From the NCBI RefSeq assembly GCF_019634815.1, contig NZ_JAHCAP010000003.1, forward strand, positions 121,489-185,488: a stretch of 64,000 bases of DNA, given 5' to 3'. Below, in pieces: positions 1 through 9,538 of the stretch. Below the pieces are notes generated by a model. That model saw only the letters and a list, made by a program, of their open reading frames with translations, was not told the DNA's origin and made no database searches. The stretch is from Dokdonella sp. (GTDB taxonomy: Bacteria; Pseudomonadota; Gammaproteobacteria; Xanthomonadales; Rhodanobacteraceae). The position numbers were made by a program, and so were the translations under genes. Position 1 is the first letter of the stretch; every line of letters begins with the position of its first letter.

Positions 1-1770
1 CGGCGGCGACGCGCGAGCGCCTGGGTCGAATGGCTCGAAGCACGCATCGAAGGCATGCTGCGCATCGATCGCAGTGAGGCGGGCGAGCGCGAGGCCCTTG
101 CGCAGGTGCAGGAAATGCTGCGTACGCTCGGCGCCGAACCCGACGATGCGGGGCTCGATCCCGAACTCGATTTCGCGCTGGTGCGCGACCTTCTGCTGGA
201 ACAGCTCGATGGCGTCGCCGAGCGCCAACCTTTCCTGCTTGGCGGGGTGACTTTCTGCGGCATGGTGCCGCAACGCGCGATTCCTTTCGAGCTAGTCGCC
301 GTGCTCGGCCTCGACGATGGCCAGTTTCCGCGCGCGCAGCGTGACCGCACGCTCGATCCGATGGCCAAGCATCCGCGCCTGGGCGACCGCGATGTGCGCA
401 ATGACGATCGTTACCTGTTTCTCGAAACCCTGATGTCGGCGCGCTGGCGCCTGCACCTGTCGCACGTGGGCGAGGGCGTCCACGACGGCAAGCCGCGCAA
501 TCCCGCGGCGCCGCTCGCCGAATTGATTGCGGCACTCGATGCCGCAGGCAAGGGCGCTGGCGAGCGGCCGTGGTGGGTGCGTCATCCCTTGCAACCCTTC
601 GATCGCCGCTACTTCGATGGCAGCGACGAAGCCTTGTTTTCGTTCAACCGCGCTGGCGCGGCGATGCTCGAAGTCCTGGGCGCGGCAGCCAGTGATGCTG
701 CGCCTTTCGTCGCCCCGCGCGCCCGGCGAGCGACGCCTAGGGCGCCGGAAGCGGATACGCCGATCGCGCTCGCCTCGGTGCTGGCTTACTACCGCAATCC
801 GGCGCAGCAGGTGTTGCGTGAGCGTCTGGGCCTGCGTCTGGATGCGCTCGATGAAGGACGGCTGCGCGAGAGCGAGCCACTCGATGCGCGTTTCGATGCG
901 CTCGATCAGGTCGCGCGCTCGCGCTTCCTCGAACTTGCGAGCGCGGGGCAGCAGGAGATAGAGGTCGAGCCGCCCGCGGATTTGCGTCTGCGCGGCCTGC
1001 TGCCGCCGGGGCGCGGCGGTGAGTCGGCCTGGGCGAGCGAGCGCGAGAAGATTCGGGATCTGCTGGCGCTGTCCGCGGGCCATCCGCTGTTTGCCGGTGG
1101 CCTGCCCACGGCGAAGTCGGTGCCGATCGATCGTCGCATCCAGATGCGCCAGGGCCGCGGTGCCTGGCTGCTCGGCGGCGAGCTGGCTCAGGTCTACCTC
1201 AAGGGCAAGACGCACTGGTTGCTCGAAGTGCAGCCAGGCAAAGCCCGCGGCGGCGGGATCACCGGACGCGCGGAAGCGGACGTGGATTTTCGCGTCCGCA
1301 TCGATCTGTTCCTGCGTTGGAGCCTGTTGCGCTTGCAGCTTGCCGACGGACGTGCGCCGCTGCGTGTCGCGCTTCTGCTCGGTGGCGAGCGTGAGGGTTT
1401 CGAAGCAGGCTTCAACGCCTGGGACGATCGTTTCACGGGCGCCAAGCTCGCTGAGCGCAAGACGCTGCGTGCCGATCTCGAGCGCCGCATCGATGGCCTG
1501 CTCACCTTCTGCAACGCCGCGCTCGAAACGCCGCTCTGGTATTTCCCGCGCACTTCCTGGGCCGCGCGCGCGGGCGACATGGAAGCGGCGCGCCAGGTGT
1601 GGATCGGCGGTGAGTACAGCCTGGGTGAACGCGACTACGCCCCCGGTTACGCACGCCTGCTGGCGGGTGATCGTGAATTCGACGAGGGCGCCGACTGGCG
1701 CGAACTGCAGGCCCATGCGCAACACCTTGAAAGCTTGATCTCGCTCGCGGACGAGGGAGAAGGCGCATGA
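1..1770 (+). CDS. recC: RecC, exonuclease V gamma subunit (C-terminal part, 5' end outside window)
   Basis: RecC is the Chi-recognising subunit of the RecBCD helicase/nuclease, which processes double-strand breaks for RecA loading. The reading frame is open from base 1 (WVEWLEARIEGML before the first internal Met), so only about 589 C-terminal residues are present. The conserved RecC block is clear: GVTFCGMVPQRAIPF, then LGLDDGQFPR, then RNDDRYLFLETLMSA. The rest matches the nuclease-like C-terminal domain that contacts RecB. The stop overlaps the recB start as ATGA (1767-1770), so translation is probably coupled. Family assignment is firm; only the N-terminus is missing. Confidence 0.95.
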   Translation, partial: RRRRASAWVEWLEARIEGMLRIDRSEAGEREALAQVQEMLRTLGAEPDDAGLDPELDFALVRDLLLEQLDGVAERQPFLLGGVTFCGMVPQRAIPFELVAVLGLDDGQFPRAQRDRTLDPMAKHPRLGDRDVRNDDRYLFLETLMSARWRLHLSHVGEGVHDGKPRNPAAPLAELIAALDAAGKGAGERPWWVRHPLQPFDRRYFDGSDEALFSFNRAGAAMLEVLGAAASDAAPFVAPRARRATPRAPEADTPIALASVLAYYRNPAQQVLRERLGLRLDALDEGRLRESEPLDARFDALDQVARSRFLELASAGQQEIEVEPPADLRLRGLLPPGRGGESAWASEREKIRDLLALSAGHPLFAGGLPTAKSVPIDRRIQMRQGRGAWLLGGELAQVYLKGKTHWLLEVQPGKARGGGITGRAEADVDFRVRIDLFLRWSLLRLQLADGRAPLRVALLLGGEREGFEAGFNAWDDRFTGAKLAERKTLRADLERRIDGLLTFCNAALETPLWYFPRTSWAARAGDMEAARQVWIGGEYSLGERDYAPGYARLLAGDREFDEGADWRELQAHAQHLESLISLADEGEGA

Positions 1771-4700
1771 GTGGCAAGGCGCTGAAGCCTGCAATTGCGG
1801 CCTCATGGGCGCAGCTGACGCTCGCGCCCGCTGGTCGCAGTCTGGTCGAGGCCAGCGCGGGCACCGGCAAGACCTGGACGATCGCGATGCTGTATCTGCG
1901 CATCCTGCTCGAACAGGAGTTCACGCCGCAGCAGATCATCGTCACCACCTTCACCAACGCGGCGGCGCAGGAATTGGGTGGACGCATTCGTGCTCGCATC
2001 GAGTGGGCCTTGCAGTGTGCCAATGCGCTGCTCGCAGGCGATGGCAAGGCGAATGCGGCCGCACGGGACGAGGATGCCGGGCGCACGCCTGATCAGGTTT
2101 GGCTCGATGGGCGTTGGCGGCGCGCCCAGGGCGTCATCGACAAGACCCGCGTGCGCGCCGACCGCAATCGCCTGCGAATCGCCTTGGCCGAACTCGATCT
2201 TGCGCCGATCGGCACCCTGCACTCCGTGTGCCGGCGCATCCTCAATGAGTTTCCGCTCGAGTGCGGCGTTGGTTTCGGCATCAGGGAAATGGTCGATGGC
2301 GCGGCCTTGCGCGGGGTTCTGTTCGACGACCTCTGGCGACATCTCGAACAATCGACGGGTGATCTGGATGACGAAGATGCTGCGGCATGGGCCAAAGGGC
2401 GCAAGCGCCTCAACAGCCACCTGAAACTGTTGCTCGCGCCCGGCGTGAAGATCGAGGCGCCTTCGGAGCAGCGAATCGCCAAGCTGATGGATGCGGGCAA
2501 TGCGCAGCGGATCCGTGCTTGGGTCGGCAGCGCGCCTTGGCAGCGAAGCAATGCCGCGCTCGCTTCGCGCTTGCGTGAGCTTGCAGACTTCATCGAAGCC
2601 AAGGGGATTGACGTCGAGCCAGCAGGCAAACTCGGCAAGGAATTGGCCAGGCTCATTGCCGAGCCGCTCGACAAGTTCCTCAAGCCTGATGATTCGGCGG
2701 AGGCAAGTTGGCCAGCGATCCGCGACATCGCCAGCGAAGCGGCCCGGCTGTTGCCTTGCATCGCCGACCTGCCGTTCCTGCGTGCTCTGACGCGCTATCA
2801 GGCCAAGCTGGGCGAGCGCTTGCGCGCGCAACTCGCACGCAACGCGCAACTCAGTTTCGACGAGGTGATTGCGCGCGTGCATGAGGCACTGCAGGGCGCG
2901 GACAGCGTTCTCGCCCAGCGGCTGTGCCAACGTTGGCCGGTGGCTCTGGTCGACGAGTTCCAGGATACCGATGGCCTGCAGTACGGCATCCTCGATCGCA
3001 TCTACCGCGCGAGCGAACGCAAGCTGCGCGGGCACCTGCTGATGATCGGCGATCCCAAACAGGCGATCTATCGCTTCCGTGGCGGCGACATCGATGCCTA
3101 TCTCGACGCTGGAAAGAGCGCCACAGAAATCCTCAAGCTCACGGTCAATTTCCGCTCGTCGCAGGCCTTGGTCGGCGCGCTCAATGCATGGTACGCGGCG
3201 TCGGGTGAGGTACTCAGCAGCAACGATCAACATGGAATCCGTTACGAGACGGTCAGCGCCCACGGGCTCGATGCGCGCTACACGATCGCCGGCAAGGACT
3301 GCCGCACACCGTTGCACCTGCACGTCCTGCCGCTTGCGGACACGCCCGAGAGCCAGGACGAACGCCGCGCGCTCGCGCTCGCGGCCTGCGCCGCGCAGAT
3401 CGTCGAGCTGCTCTCGGGGCGACACCGGATTGGCGCGGCGCTCGTGCAGCCGGGCGATATCGCCGTGCTGCTGCCGCGGCATGCCGATATCGTCGCGCTG
3501 CGCACGCTGCTTGCGCAGTGCAAGGTGCCGTGTGTGTCGTCGGGACGCGAGGACGTGTTCGCATCGCCGTGGGTGACTGAACTGCGCGTGGTTCTCTACG
3601 CCTTGCTGCATCCGCGCGATGAAGGCGTGCTGCGGGCGGCGCTGGCGACGCGCTTGTGGGGCCTGGACTGGCAAGGTCTGCGCGCACTCGCCACGGATGA
3701 TGCGGCCTGGCAACGCGAAGTCGCGCGCGCGCACGAGCTCGATGCGATGTGGCAGAAGCAGGGCGTGCTCGCGGTGGTGCTTGCCCTGATCGGGCGCGCA
3801 GGTGCGCGGCTGTGCGCCGCGAGCGAGCGCGAGCGGGCCTTGACCGATCTGCGTCAATTGGGCGAGCTGCTGCAGATGCAGGCGCACGAGTTGCATGGGC
3901 GCGACCTGTTGCTGGAATGGCTCGCCGATCAGTCCGCGGGTGATGCGGTCGGGGAGGAAGCCGCAGGCGAGCGGCAATTGCGCATCGAATCCGACGCGGC
4001 ACGCGTGCAGCTCATGACCCTGCATGCGAGCAAGGGACTGGAGTTCAACGTGGTGATGCTGCCGCTGCAGTGGGCAAACATCGCGCGCGGGAGTGAGATC
4101 CCCGTGCTGCATGAGCAAGGCGGGCAGGGACGGGTCATGCGTTTCGATGCCGAAGCGGCGGCGCAACAGGCGCAACAGGATCAGGAGGAACGCCATCGAC
4201 TGCTCTACGTTGCGCTCACGCGCGCGCGCCATGCCGTGCATGTCTACGCGCTGCCGCCGGCGCGGTCGGCGCGGAAGGGCGGGAAGTTCGCCCTCGCGGA
4301 TCCGCAGCGTGCGCCGCTGGATGCGCAGCTTGAGCGGGTGCTGAGCGCGGGCAAGGCGCCCAAGCTCACGGGTGTCGATTGGGACGATGACGCGTGGCCG
4401 ATCGAACTGCGCGGATGGACGCGCGCGGTCGAGGCATCGCCGATAGTGTCTGCGTTACGACTCGAGCCGGCGGGCGTGCCATTGGAGTATCGCTGGAGCT
4501 TTTCGGCGCTCGCGCGCGCAGGTGCGGCTTGGGCGGGCGAGGAACGTGCAGCCAGCGATGAGTTCGAAACAATGGCGGACAGCGATGTGGATGATTCCGC
4601 TGACGGCGAAGGCGGTGAAGTCGAACATCCCGACCTGGCCTGGCTCGCGCCGATCGCGGGCACCGATTTCGGCAATGCCGTGCATGCGATTTTCGAGCAC

Positions 4701-5378
4701 CGCCGCATCGGCCAGCCCTTGAGCGAGCAGCAGACGCTGGTGCGTCAATGCCTGCGCGATGCGCGTGTGGACTTGCATGATCGCGCGCCCGACGAGGTGG
4801 TCAGGCACTTGGTGACGCGCCTGCAGGGCAGTCTCGATGCCGCGTTGTTGCCGGGCATCGATGACACGCTCACGCTCGCCGCGCTGCCGGCACAGGCGCT
4901 GCGGGCCGAGATGGAGTTCGATTTCCGCCTCGATGCCGTCTCGCTGCGGCGCCTGCATGAAGTCTGCGATTTCGTGCCCGGCGGTTCGCAGCACGACCTC
5001 AATGGCCTGATGAACGGCAAGATCGACCTGGTGTTCGAACATCGCGGGCGCTTCCACGTGCTCGACTACAAGACCAACCGCGCCGGCGATGGACGCTTGC
5101 TTTCGGGTTATGCGCCGCAGCGGATCGAAGCGATCATGGCCCAGCACCACTATCCGTTCCAGGCGCTGCTGTACACGCTCGCGCTCGAACGCTACCTGCG
5201 TCAGCGGCTGCACGAGTACCAGCGTGCGCGGCATCTGGGCCACACGATTTATCTGTTCGTGCGCGCGGCCGGTCTTGCGCCGCAAGCGGGCATCTGGGCG
5301 CGGCGATTCGATGATCGCCTGCTCGATGCGGTCGATGCGGTATTCGCCGGGGCTTGGCTTGAGGGGCAACCGGCATGA
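1767..5378 (+). CDS. recB: RecB, exonuclease V beta subunit (helicase-nuclease)
   Basis: RecB is the 3'-5' SF1 helicase and the only nuclease of RecBCD. At 1203 residues it is close to the usual 1180. Visible helicase motifs in order: Walker A EASAGTGKT near residue 29, VDEFQDTD (motif II) near 395, VNFRSS, VQLMTLHASKGLEFN (motif V region), and LLYVALTRARH (motif VI). The C-terminal nuclease carries GKIDLVFEH followed by VLDYKTN near residues 1085-1102, matching the catalytic Asp/Asp/Lys set. The start overlaps the recC stop and the end overlaps the recD start, both by ATGA. No key residue appears to be missing. Confidence 0.97.
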   Translation: MSGKALKPAIAASWAQLTLAPAGRSLVEASAGTGKTWTIAMLYLRILLEQEFTPQQIIVTTFTNAAAQELGGRIRARIEWALQCANALLAGDGKANAAARDEDAGRTPDQVWLDGRWRRAQGVIDKTRVRADRNRLRIALAELDLAPIGTLHSVCRRILNEFPLECGVGFGIREMVDGAALRGVLFDDLWRHLEQSTGDLDDEDAAAWAKGRKRLNSHLKLLLAPGVKIEAPSEQRIAKLMDAGNAQRIRAWVGSAPWQRSNAALASRLRELADFIEAKGIDVEPAGKLGKELARLIAEPLDKFLKPDDSAEASWPAIRDIASEAARLLPCIADLPFLRALTRYQAKLGERLRAQLARNAQLSFDEVIARVHEALQGADSVLAQRLCQRWPVALVDEFQDTDGLQYGILDRIYRASERKLRGHLLMIGDPKQAIYRFRGGDIDAYLDAGKSATEILKLTVNFRSSQALVGALNAWYAASGEVLSSNDQHGIRYETVSAHGLDARYTIAGKDCRTPLHLHVLPLADTPESQDERRALALAACAAQIVELLSGRHRIGAALVQPGDIAVLLPRHADIVALRTLLAQCKVPCVSSGREDVFASPWVTELRVVLYALLHPRDEGVLRAALATRLWGLDWQGLRALATDDAAWQREVARAHELDAMWQKQGVLAVVLALIGRAGARLCAASERERALTDLRQLGELLQMQAHELHGRDLLLEWLADQSAGDAVGEEAAGERQLRIESDAARVQLMTLHASKGLEFNVVMLPLQWANIARGSEIPVLHEQGGQGRVMRFDAEAAAQQAQQDQEERHRLLYVALTRARHAVHVYALPPARSARKGGKFALADPQRAPLDAQLERVLSAGKAPKLTGVDWDDDAWPIELRGWTRAVEASPIVSALRLEPAGVPLEYRWSFSALARAGAAWAGEERAASDEFETMADSDVDDSADGEGGEVEHPDLAWLAPIAGTDFGNAVHAIFEHRRIGQPLSEQQTLVRQCLRDARVDLHDRAPDEVVRHLVTRLQGSLDAALLPGIDDTLTLAALPAQALRAEMEFDFRLDAVSLRRLHEVCDFVPGGSQHDLNGLMNGKIDLVFEHRGRFHVLDYKTNRAGDGRLLSGYAPQRIEAIMAQHHYPFQALLYTLALERYLRQRLHEYQRARHLGHTIYLFVRAAGLAPQAGIWARRFDDRLLDAVDAVFAGAWLEGQPA

Positions 5379-7198
5379 ACGCGATGGGCTTTCAGCGCAG
5401 CGAAGGCGAGCGCGCGGTGGCGAGCTGGCGCCCGCTCGATCAGGCGGTGTATCGCTGGGTGCTCGCGCATGGAGGCGATGCCTTGCTCGCACGCTGCGCA
5501 GCATGGGCGAGCCTGGCCGATGGCGAGGGCGATACTGCGCTGCGTCTTGATGTCGCTCGGCGAGACAGGGTTGCGCTGTCGGCTGCCGAGCTTGCGCAGT
5601 TGCGTGCTTCGCCCTTGGTCGCCAGCCGCGTCGGCGAGGGCCAGCGACCGTTCGTGCTCGATGCGTGCGGCCGCTTCTATCTGTGGCGCAACCATGCCAA
5701 CGAAGTCGGGGTCGCCGCGCAGGTATTGGCGCGACGCGCGGCGTCGACTGCTGCCGAGGCGGACCTGCAGGCGTCGATCGACGCATTGTTCCATGGCCAG
5801 CGCGATGAGGCTGTCGCACTGCAGCGCGCGGCGGTCGGCAGCGTGGCCGGCAAGTCGCTGTTCGTGCTCACCGGTGGGCCGGGCACCGGCAAGACCACCA
5901 CCGTGCTGCGCATGCTGCTGATGTTGCAGATGCAGGCCACGCAAGCACTGACCATCCAGATTGCGGCGCCGACCGGCAAGGCCGCGCGACGGCTCGCCGA
6001 GGCCTTGCGCATCGGCAAGCAGGATCTGCGCGAACACGCGCCGGCGCGTCTTTCGGGTGCGTGGCAAGTCTGGTTCGATCGCATCGCCGAGGAACGCGCG
6101 ACCACCCTGCATCGCCTGCTCGGCTATCAGCCCTGGCGCAATGCCTTTGCGCGGAGCGAGCATGCGCCGCTGGCGGCTGATGTGGTGGTCGTCGATGAAG
6201 CCTCGATGGTCGATCTGGCCATGCTGCGGCACCTGCTTGGCGCGCTGCGCCCGAGCGCGAGTCTGATTCTCGTCGGCGACGCCGATCAGTTGTCATCGGT
6301 GGCGACCGGCTCGGTGCTCGCCGATCTCGTGGCTGCTTGCGAGGCGAAGCCGCGCGGCGATCTGGTCCGCCTCACCCACAGTTTTCGCGCCGAGCGCGAA
6401 CTGGTGGCCGTGAACGAAGCGGTGCGCGTGGGCGATCCCGCGCGCCTCACGAGTGCGCTCGCCGATTCGGCAGGCAAGGCGCGCTGGCGCTGTGTGGATG
6501 ACGAGACGAAGCTGCGTGCGAGCTTGCAGCGCTGGAGTGATGCGCTCGCGCTGCAGTTGCGACCACCGGCACTCGCCGATGCGCAGGATCTCGCCGGCGC
6601 GCGCAGCGCACTCGCTGCGCTCGCGGGTCGGCAGTTGCTCTGCGCGCTGCGCGAAACCGCCTTCGGTACGGTCGCGGTCAATGCGCGGATCGAAGCCTCG
6701 TTGCGCAAGGCTTGGCATGTTGCGAGCGAAGGACCGTGGTTTGCGGGGCGCGCGGTGATCATCACGCGCAATGATGCAGGTACTGGCTTGGCCAATGGCG
6801 ACGTCGGGATGTGTCTGGCCGACCGCGCCGGGAACCTGCGCGTCTGGTTCGATGGCAATGGCCAAGCCGAAGCGGCGGGGCCGCGCAGCTTCCTGCCGCA
6901 GTCGCTGCCCGCGCACGAGAGTGCGTTTGCGCTCACGATCCACAAGAGTCAGGGCTCGGAATACGCCCAGGTTGCGGTCCTGCTGCCGCCCGACGCGACG
7001 CACCGCATCCTCTCGCGGCAACTGCTCTACACCGCGATGTCGCGCGCGCGGCAGTCGCTGGAGATCTGGAGCACCAGCGCGGTGCTGGAAGCCGCGGTGC
7101 GCACCGAAGCGCAGCGCAGCGGCGGGCTGTTCGATCGGCTGAATCGGGATCCGCCGGACGCGCCTTGCGGCGTGGCCGACGGGGAAGCTGCCAGCTGA
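5375..7198 (+). CDS. recD: RecD, exonuclease V alpha subunit (5'-3' helicase)
   Basis: RecD is the fast 5'-3' SF1B helicase of RecBCD. The 607-residue product matches the family length. Motifs seen: Walker A LTGGPGTGKTTT near residue 165, DEASMVD (Walker B), VGDADQLSSVATGSVL (motif III), and, near the C-terminus, FALTIHKSQGSEY and LLYTAMSRAR (motifs V and VI). The order recC-recB-recD differs from E. coli, where ptrA lies between recC and recB, but is common in other gammaproteobacteria. The start overlaps the recB stop by ATGA. Confidence 0.97.
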   Translation: MNAMGFQRSEGERAVASWRPLDQAVYRWVLAHGGDALLARCAAWASLADGEGDTALRLDVARRDRVALSAAELAQLRASPLVASRVGEGQRPFVLDACGRFYLWRNHANEVGVAAQVLARRAASTAAEADLQASIDALFHGQRDEAVALQRAAVGSVAGKSLFVLTGGPGTGKTTTVLRMLLMLQMQATQALTIQIAAPTGKAARRLAEALRIGKQDLREHAPARLSGAWQVWFDRIAEERATTLHRLLGYQPWRNAFARSEHAPLAADVVVVDEASMVDLAMLRHLLGALRPSASLILVGDADQLSSVATGSVLADLVAACEAKPRGDLVRLTHSFRAERELVAVNEAVRVGDPARLTSALADSAGKARWRCVDDETKLRASLQRWSDALALQLRPPALADAQDLAGARSALAALAGRQLLCALRETAFGTVAVNARIEASLRKAWHVASEGPWFAGRAVIITRNDAGTGLANGDVGMCLADRAGNLRVWFDGNGQAEAAGPRSFLPQSLPAHESAFALTIHKSQGSEYAQVAVLLPPDATHRILSRQLLYTAMSRARQSLEIWSTSAVLEAAVRTEAQRSGGLFDRLNRDPPDAPCGVADGEAAS

Positions 7199-7271
7199 TC
7201 GGCATCAAGCGTTCAGCATTCAGCGCGAGGTCTTGCGGCGAATGCGGCAACGTCGATTGTTCCTTGCCTGC

Positions 7272-7303
7272 CTCCCTTCGGGTCATGCCCTCACCGAAGG
7301 GAG
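7272..7303. terminator. Hairpin between convergent recD and S9 peptidase genes
   Basis: A perfect 10-bp stem (CTCCCTTCGG at 7272-7281 and CCGAAGGGAG at 7294-7303) encloses a 12-nt loop. It lies in the 124-bp gap between two convergent stops, so it could end transcription from either side. Neither side has a clear U tract, so a Rho-dependent role or a dispersed intergenic repeat is equally possible. Confidence 0.45.
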
Positions 7304-7322
7304 AGGGCGTTCAAGACCTGCC

Positions 7323-9380
7323 TCAGCCGCCCGCAGGCGTCTTGCGATAGCGCTCGAACCAGGCAAGGATCGCTGCGGCCTTGGCGGCTGACTGCGAGGG
7401 CCGCTCGGCGAGGCCGCCGTGGTTGGCGCCGGGCACCTTGATCAAGGCGGTCGGTATTCCGCGCAGTTGCAGGGCTTCGTAGTACTGCTCCGATTCGCTG
7501 TCGGGCGTGCGGTGGTCCTCGCTGCCGACGATCACGAGTGTCGGCGTCTTGACGTTGCCGACCAGGGACAGCGGCGAGTGGGACCAATAGCTGTTGATGT
7601 CTTCCCACGGGAACTTGCCAAACCAGTAACGCGCGAAGTAGGGCGTCATGTCGGCGGTGAGCACGAAGCTGGTCCAGTTGATCACGGGCTTCTGCGAGGC
7701 CGCGGCGCGGAACCGATCGGTCTTGCCGACGATCCAGGCCGTGAGCACGCCGCCGCCCGACCCGCCGGTGACGAACAGTTCATCCTTGTCGACGAAACCC
7801 TTGGCGATCGCCGCGTCGACCGCGCTCATGAGGTCGTCGTAGTCGTGGCTCGGGTAATCCTTGTCGATCTTGTTGGCGAAGCTCTCGCCATAACCGGTCG
7901 AGCCGCGCGGATTGGCATAGACGACGACGTAGCCGGCTGCGGCGTAGAGCTGGTAGTCGGTGGCGAACGAAGGACCGTAGGCGGCGAACGGGCCGCCGTG
8001 GATTTCGAGGATCAAGGGGTATTTCTTCGTCGCATCGAAGTCGGGCGGCGTGACGATCCAGGCATCAATCGGCAGACCGTCGAAGGCGGTCACGGCGAGC
8101 TTTTCCGTCTTGCCGAGGGCTTTGGTCGAGAGCAGGGTCTGGTTGAGATGGGTGAGCTGGCGCGTCTTGCCGTTACGCGCGATCCAGACATCGGCCGGAT
8201 GCAGGGCATCGCCCCCTGTGTAGGCGATCGTGCCGTCACGCGCGAGGCTGAATTCGCCGCCGCTGTAGGGGCGGTCGAGTTCGCTGCCGACGAGGTTGTC
8301 GGCGACTGTACCGAGCTTGCCGTCGAGGCCGATGCGCGCCACGCGCATGCCGCCGCCTTCGCCGTAGCCCACATAGAGCGCGCGGCCATCGGCGCTCCAC
8401 GTCGGCGATTCGACGTTGCGGTCGAGTTTGGCGGTGAGCACACGCGGATCGCTGCCATCGCGCTTCATGACCGACAATTCGAGGTTCTGATAGCTGCGGA
8501 AATGATCATCGAAGCCGACGTAGGCGATGAGCGTGCCATCGGGCGAGACCACCGGGCCGTTGTCGGGTCCGTTGCGTCGCGTGAGCGTGCGTACTGCGTG
8601 GGTGTCGAGCGAGACCTCGTGAATCTCGCTGTTGACCATGTCGCGTTGCCAGTCTGGCGTGAGGTTGGCGCTGAACAGCAGGGCGCGGCCGTCATGCGAC
8701 CACGCCAGTGATCCGCCGGCATTGTGCGCGCCGAAGGTGAGCTGCACTGGCGCCCCGCCATCGGCGGCGACCCAGAAGATCTGCCGGTAGCCGGGTTTGG
8801 AATAGCCGCCTTCGTCGGTGCGGTAGACCACCTTGTCGATGACCTGCAAGGGTTCGGCCCAGTGTGCGCCGTCCGGTTTGGTCGGCGCCTTGCCCAGTTG
8901 CGGGCCTTCGTCGGGCACGAACATCGAAAACGCGATGCGGCTGCCATCGGGCGACCAACTGATTCCGGACGGCGTGTTCGGCAGGCTGGTGATGCGCGCG
9001 GTTGCGCCGGTCTTCATCCAGCGCACGAACAGCTGCGCGCCGGCCTTGTCTTCGGCATTGGACAGATAGGCGATGCGGCTGCCATCGGGGGACCAGCGCG
9101 GCTGGCTGTGCGAGCCCGCGCCTGCTGCCAGCGGCATCTGCGCGCCGCTGGCGACATCGATCGTCCACAGACTGCTGCGCGCGCGATCGGTCATGATGTC
9201 GTTGCTGCGCCGCACGTAGACGACGCTCTTGCCGTCGGGGGAAATCCGCGGATCGCTGGCCGCCTCGAGATTGAACAGATCGGCGCCGGTAAGCACGCGC
9301 GAGGCCTGCTGCGCGGGCGCAGCCAAGGCCGGGCCTGCGAGCAAGGCGGCAAGCAGGACGAGATGAAAGCGGTTCTTCAT
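7323..9380 (-). CDS. Exported S9 family peptidase (dipeptidyl/acylaminoacyl peptidase-like)
   Basis: This is a secreted serine peptidase of the prolyl oligopeptidase family (S9C-like). The protein has 685 residues and starts with a signal peptide (MKNRFHLVLLAALLAGPALA). A beta-propeller follows, with repeated ISPDGK/SPDGSRIA blocks typical of TolB/WD-type blades, then a C-terminal alpha/beta hydrolase domain. The nucleophile motif is VTGGSGGGVL, and the catalytic His is probably in PGANHGG. I chose the Met at 9380 because it begins the signal peptide; the frame stays open upstream but reads antisense to cysNC without recognisable content. Likely role: periplasmic peptide degradation. Confidence 0.9.
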   Translation of the reverse strand: MKNRFHLVLLAALLAGPALAAPAQQASRVLTGADLFNLEAASDPRISPDGKSVVYVRRSNDIMTDRARSSLWTIDVASGAQMPLAAGAGSHSQPRWSPDGSRIAYLSNAEDKAGAQLFVRWMKTGATARITSLPNTPSGISWSPDGSRIAFSMFVPDEGPQLGKAPTKPDGAHWAEPLQVIDKVVYRTDEGGYSKPGYRQIFWVAADGGAPVQLTFGAHNAGGSLAWSHDGRALLFSANLTPDWQRDMVNSEIHEVSLDTHAVRTLTRRNGPDNGPVVSPDGTLIAYVGFDDHFRSYQNLELSVMKRDGSDPRVLTAKLDRNVESPTWSADGRALYVGYGEGGGMRVARIGLDGKLGTVADNLVGSELDRPYSGGEFSLARDGTIAYTGGDALHPADVWIARNGKTRQLTHLNQTLLSTKALGKTEKLAVTAFDGLPIDAWIVTPPDFDATKKYPLILEIHGGPFAAYGPSFATDYQLYAAAGYVVVYANPRGSTGYGESFANKIDKDYPSHDYDDLMSAVDAAIAKGFVDKDELFVTGGSGGGVLTAWIVGKTDRFRAAASQKPVINWTSFVLTADMTPYFARYWFGKFPWEDINSYWSHSPLSLVGNVKTPTLVIVGSEDHRTPDSESEQYYEALQLRGIPTALIKVPGANHGGLAERPSQSAAKAAAILAWFERYRKTPAGG

Positions 9381-9476
9381 GGCAGGATTCCCCGGCGGCG
9401 GATGCACGCGTTGCGCTGCCGACGATAGCGCGATCGTGCGCGCGTGGCCTGCGCCGGAAGTCGTGGTCGCCGCGGC

Positions 9477-9493
9477 CCGGCCGTTGCGGCCGG
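9477..9493. other. GC-rich hairpin downstream of cysNC
   Basis: A 7-bp perfect stem (CCGGCCG/CGGCCGG) with a 3-nt loop lies in the 158-bp gap between the cysNC stop and the S9 peptidase start. It has no T tract. It may slow or end cysNC transcription, but the gap must also contain the peptidase promoter. Nothing else stands out there. Confidence 0.25.
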
Positions 9494-9538
9494 AACCTGC
9501 CGACGTGCCAACGCCGGCAGCCGGATGTGGACGGGGTT

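Noticed and set aside
292..1806. Long antisense reading frame across recC
   Set aside because: It has no recognisable family content and mirrors the codon bias of recC, typical of high-GC shadow frames.
1803..4241. 812-codon antisense frame across recB
   Set aside because: recB motifs are all on the plus strand; the antisense product is Arg/Ala/Gln-rich without domains.
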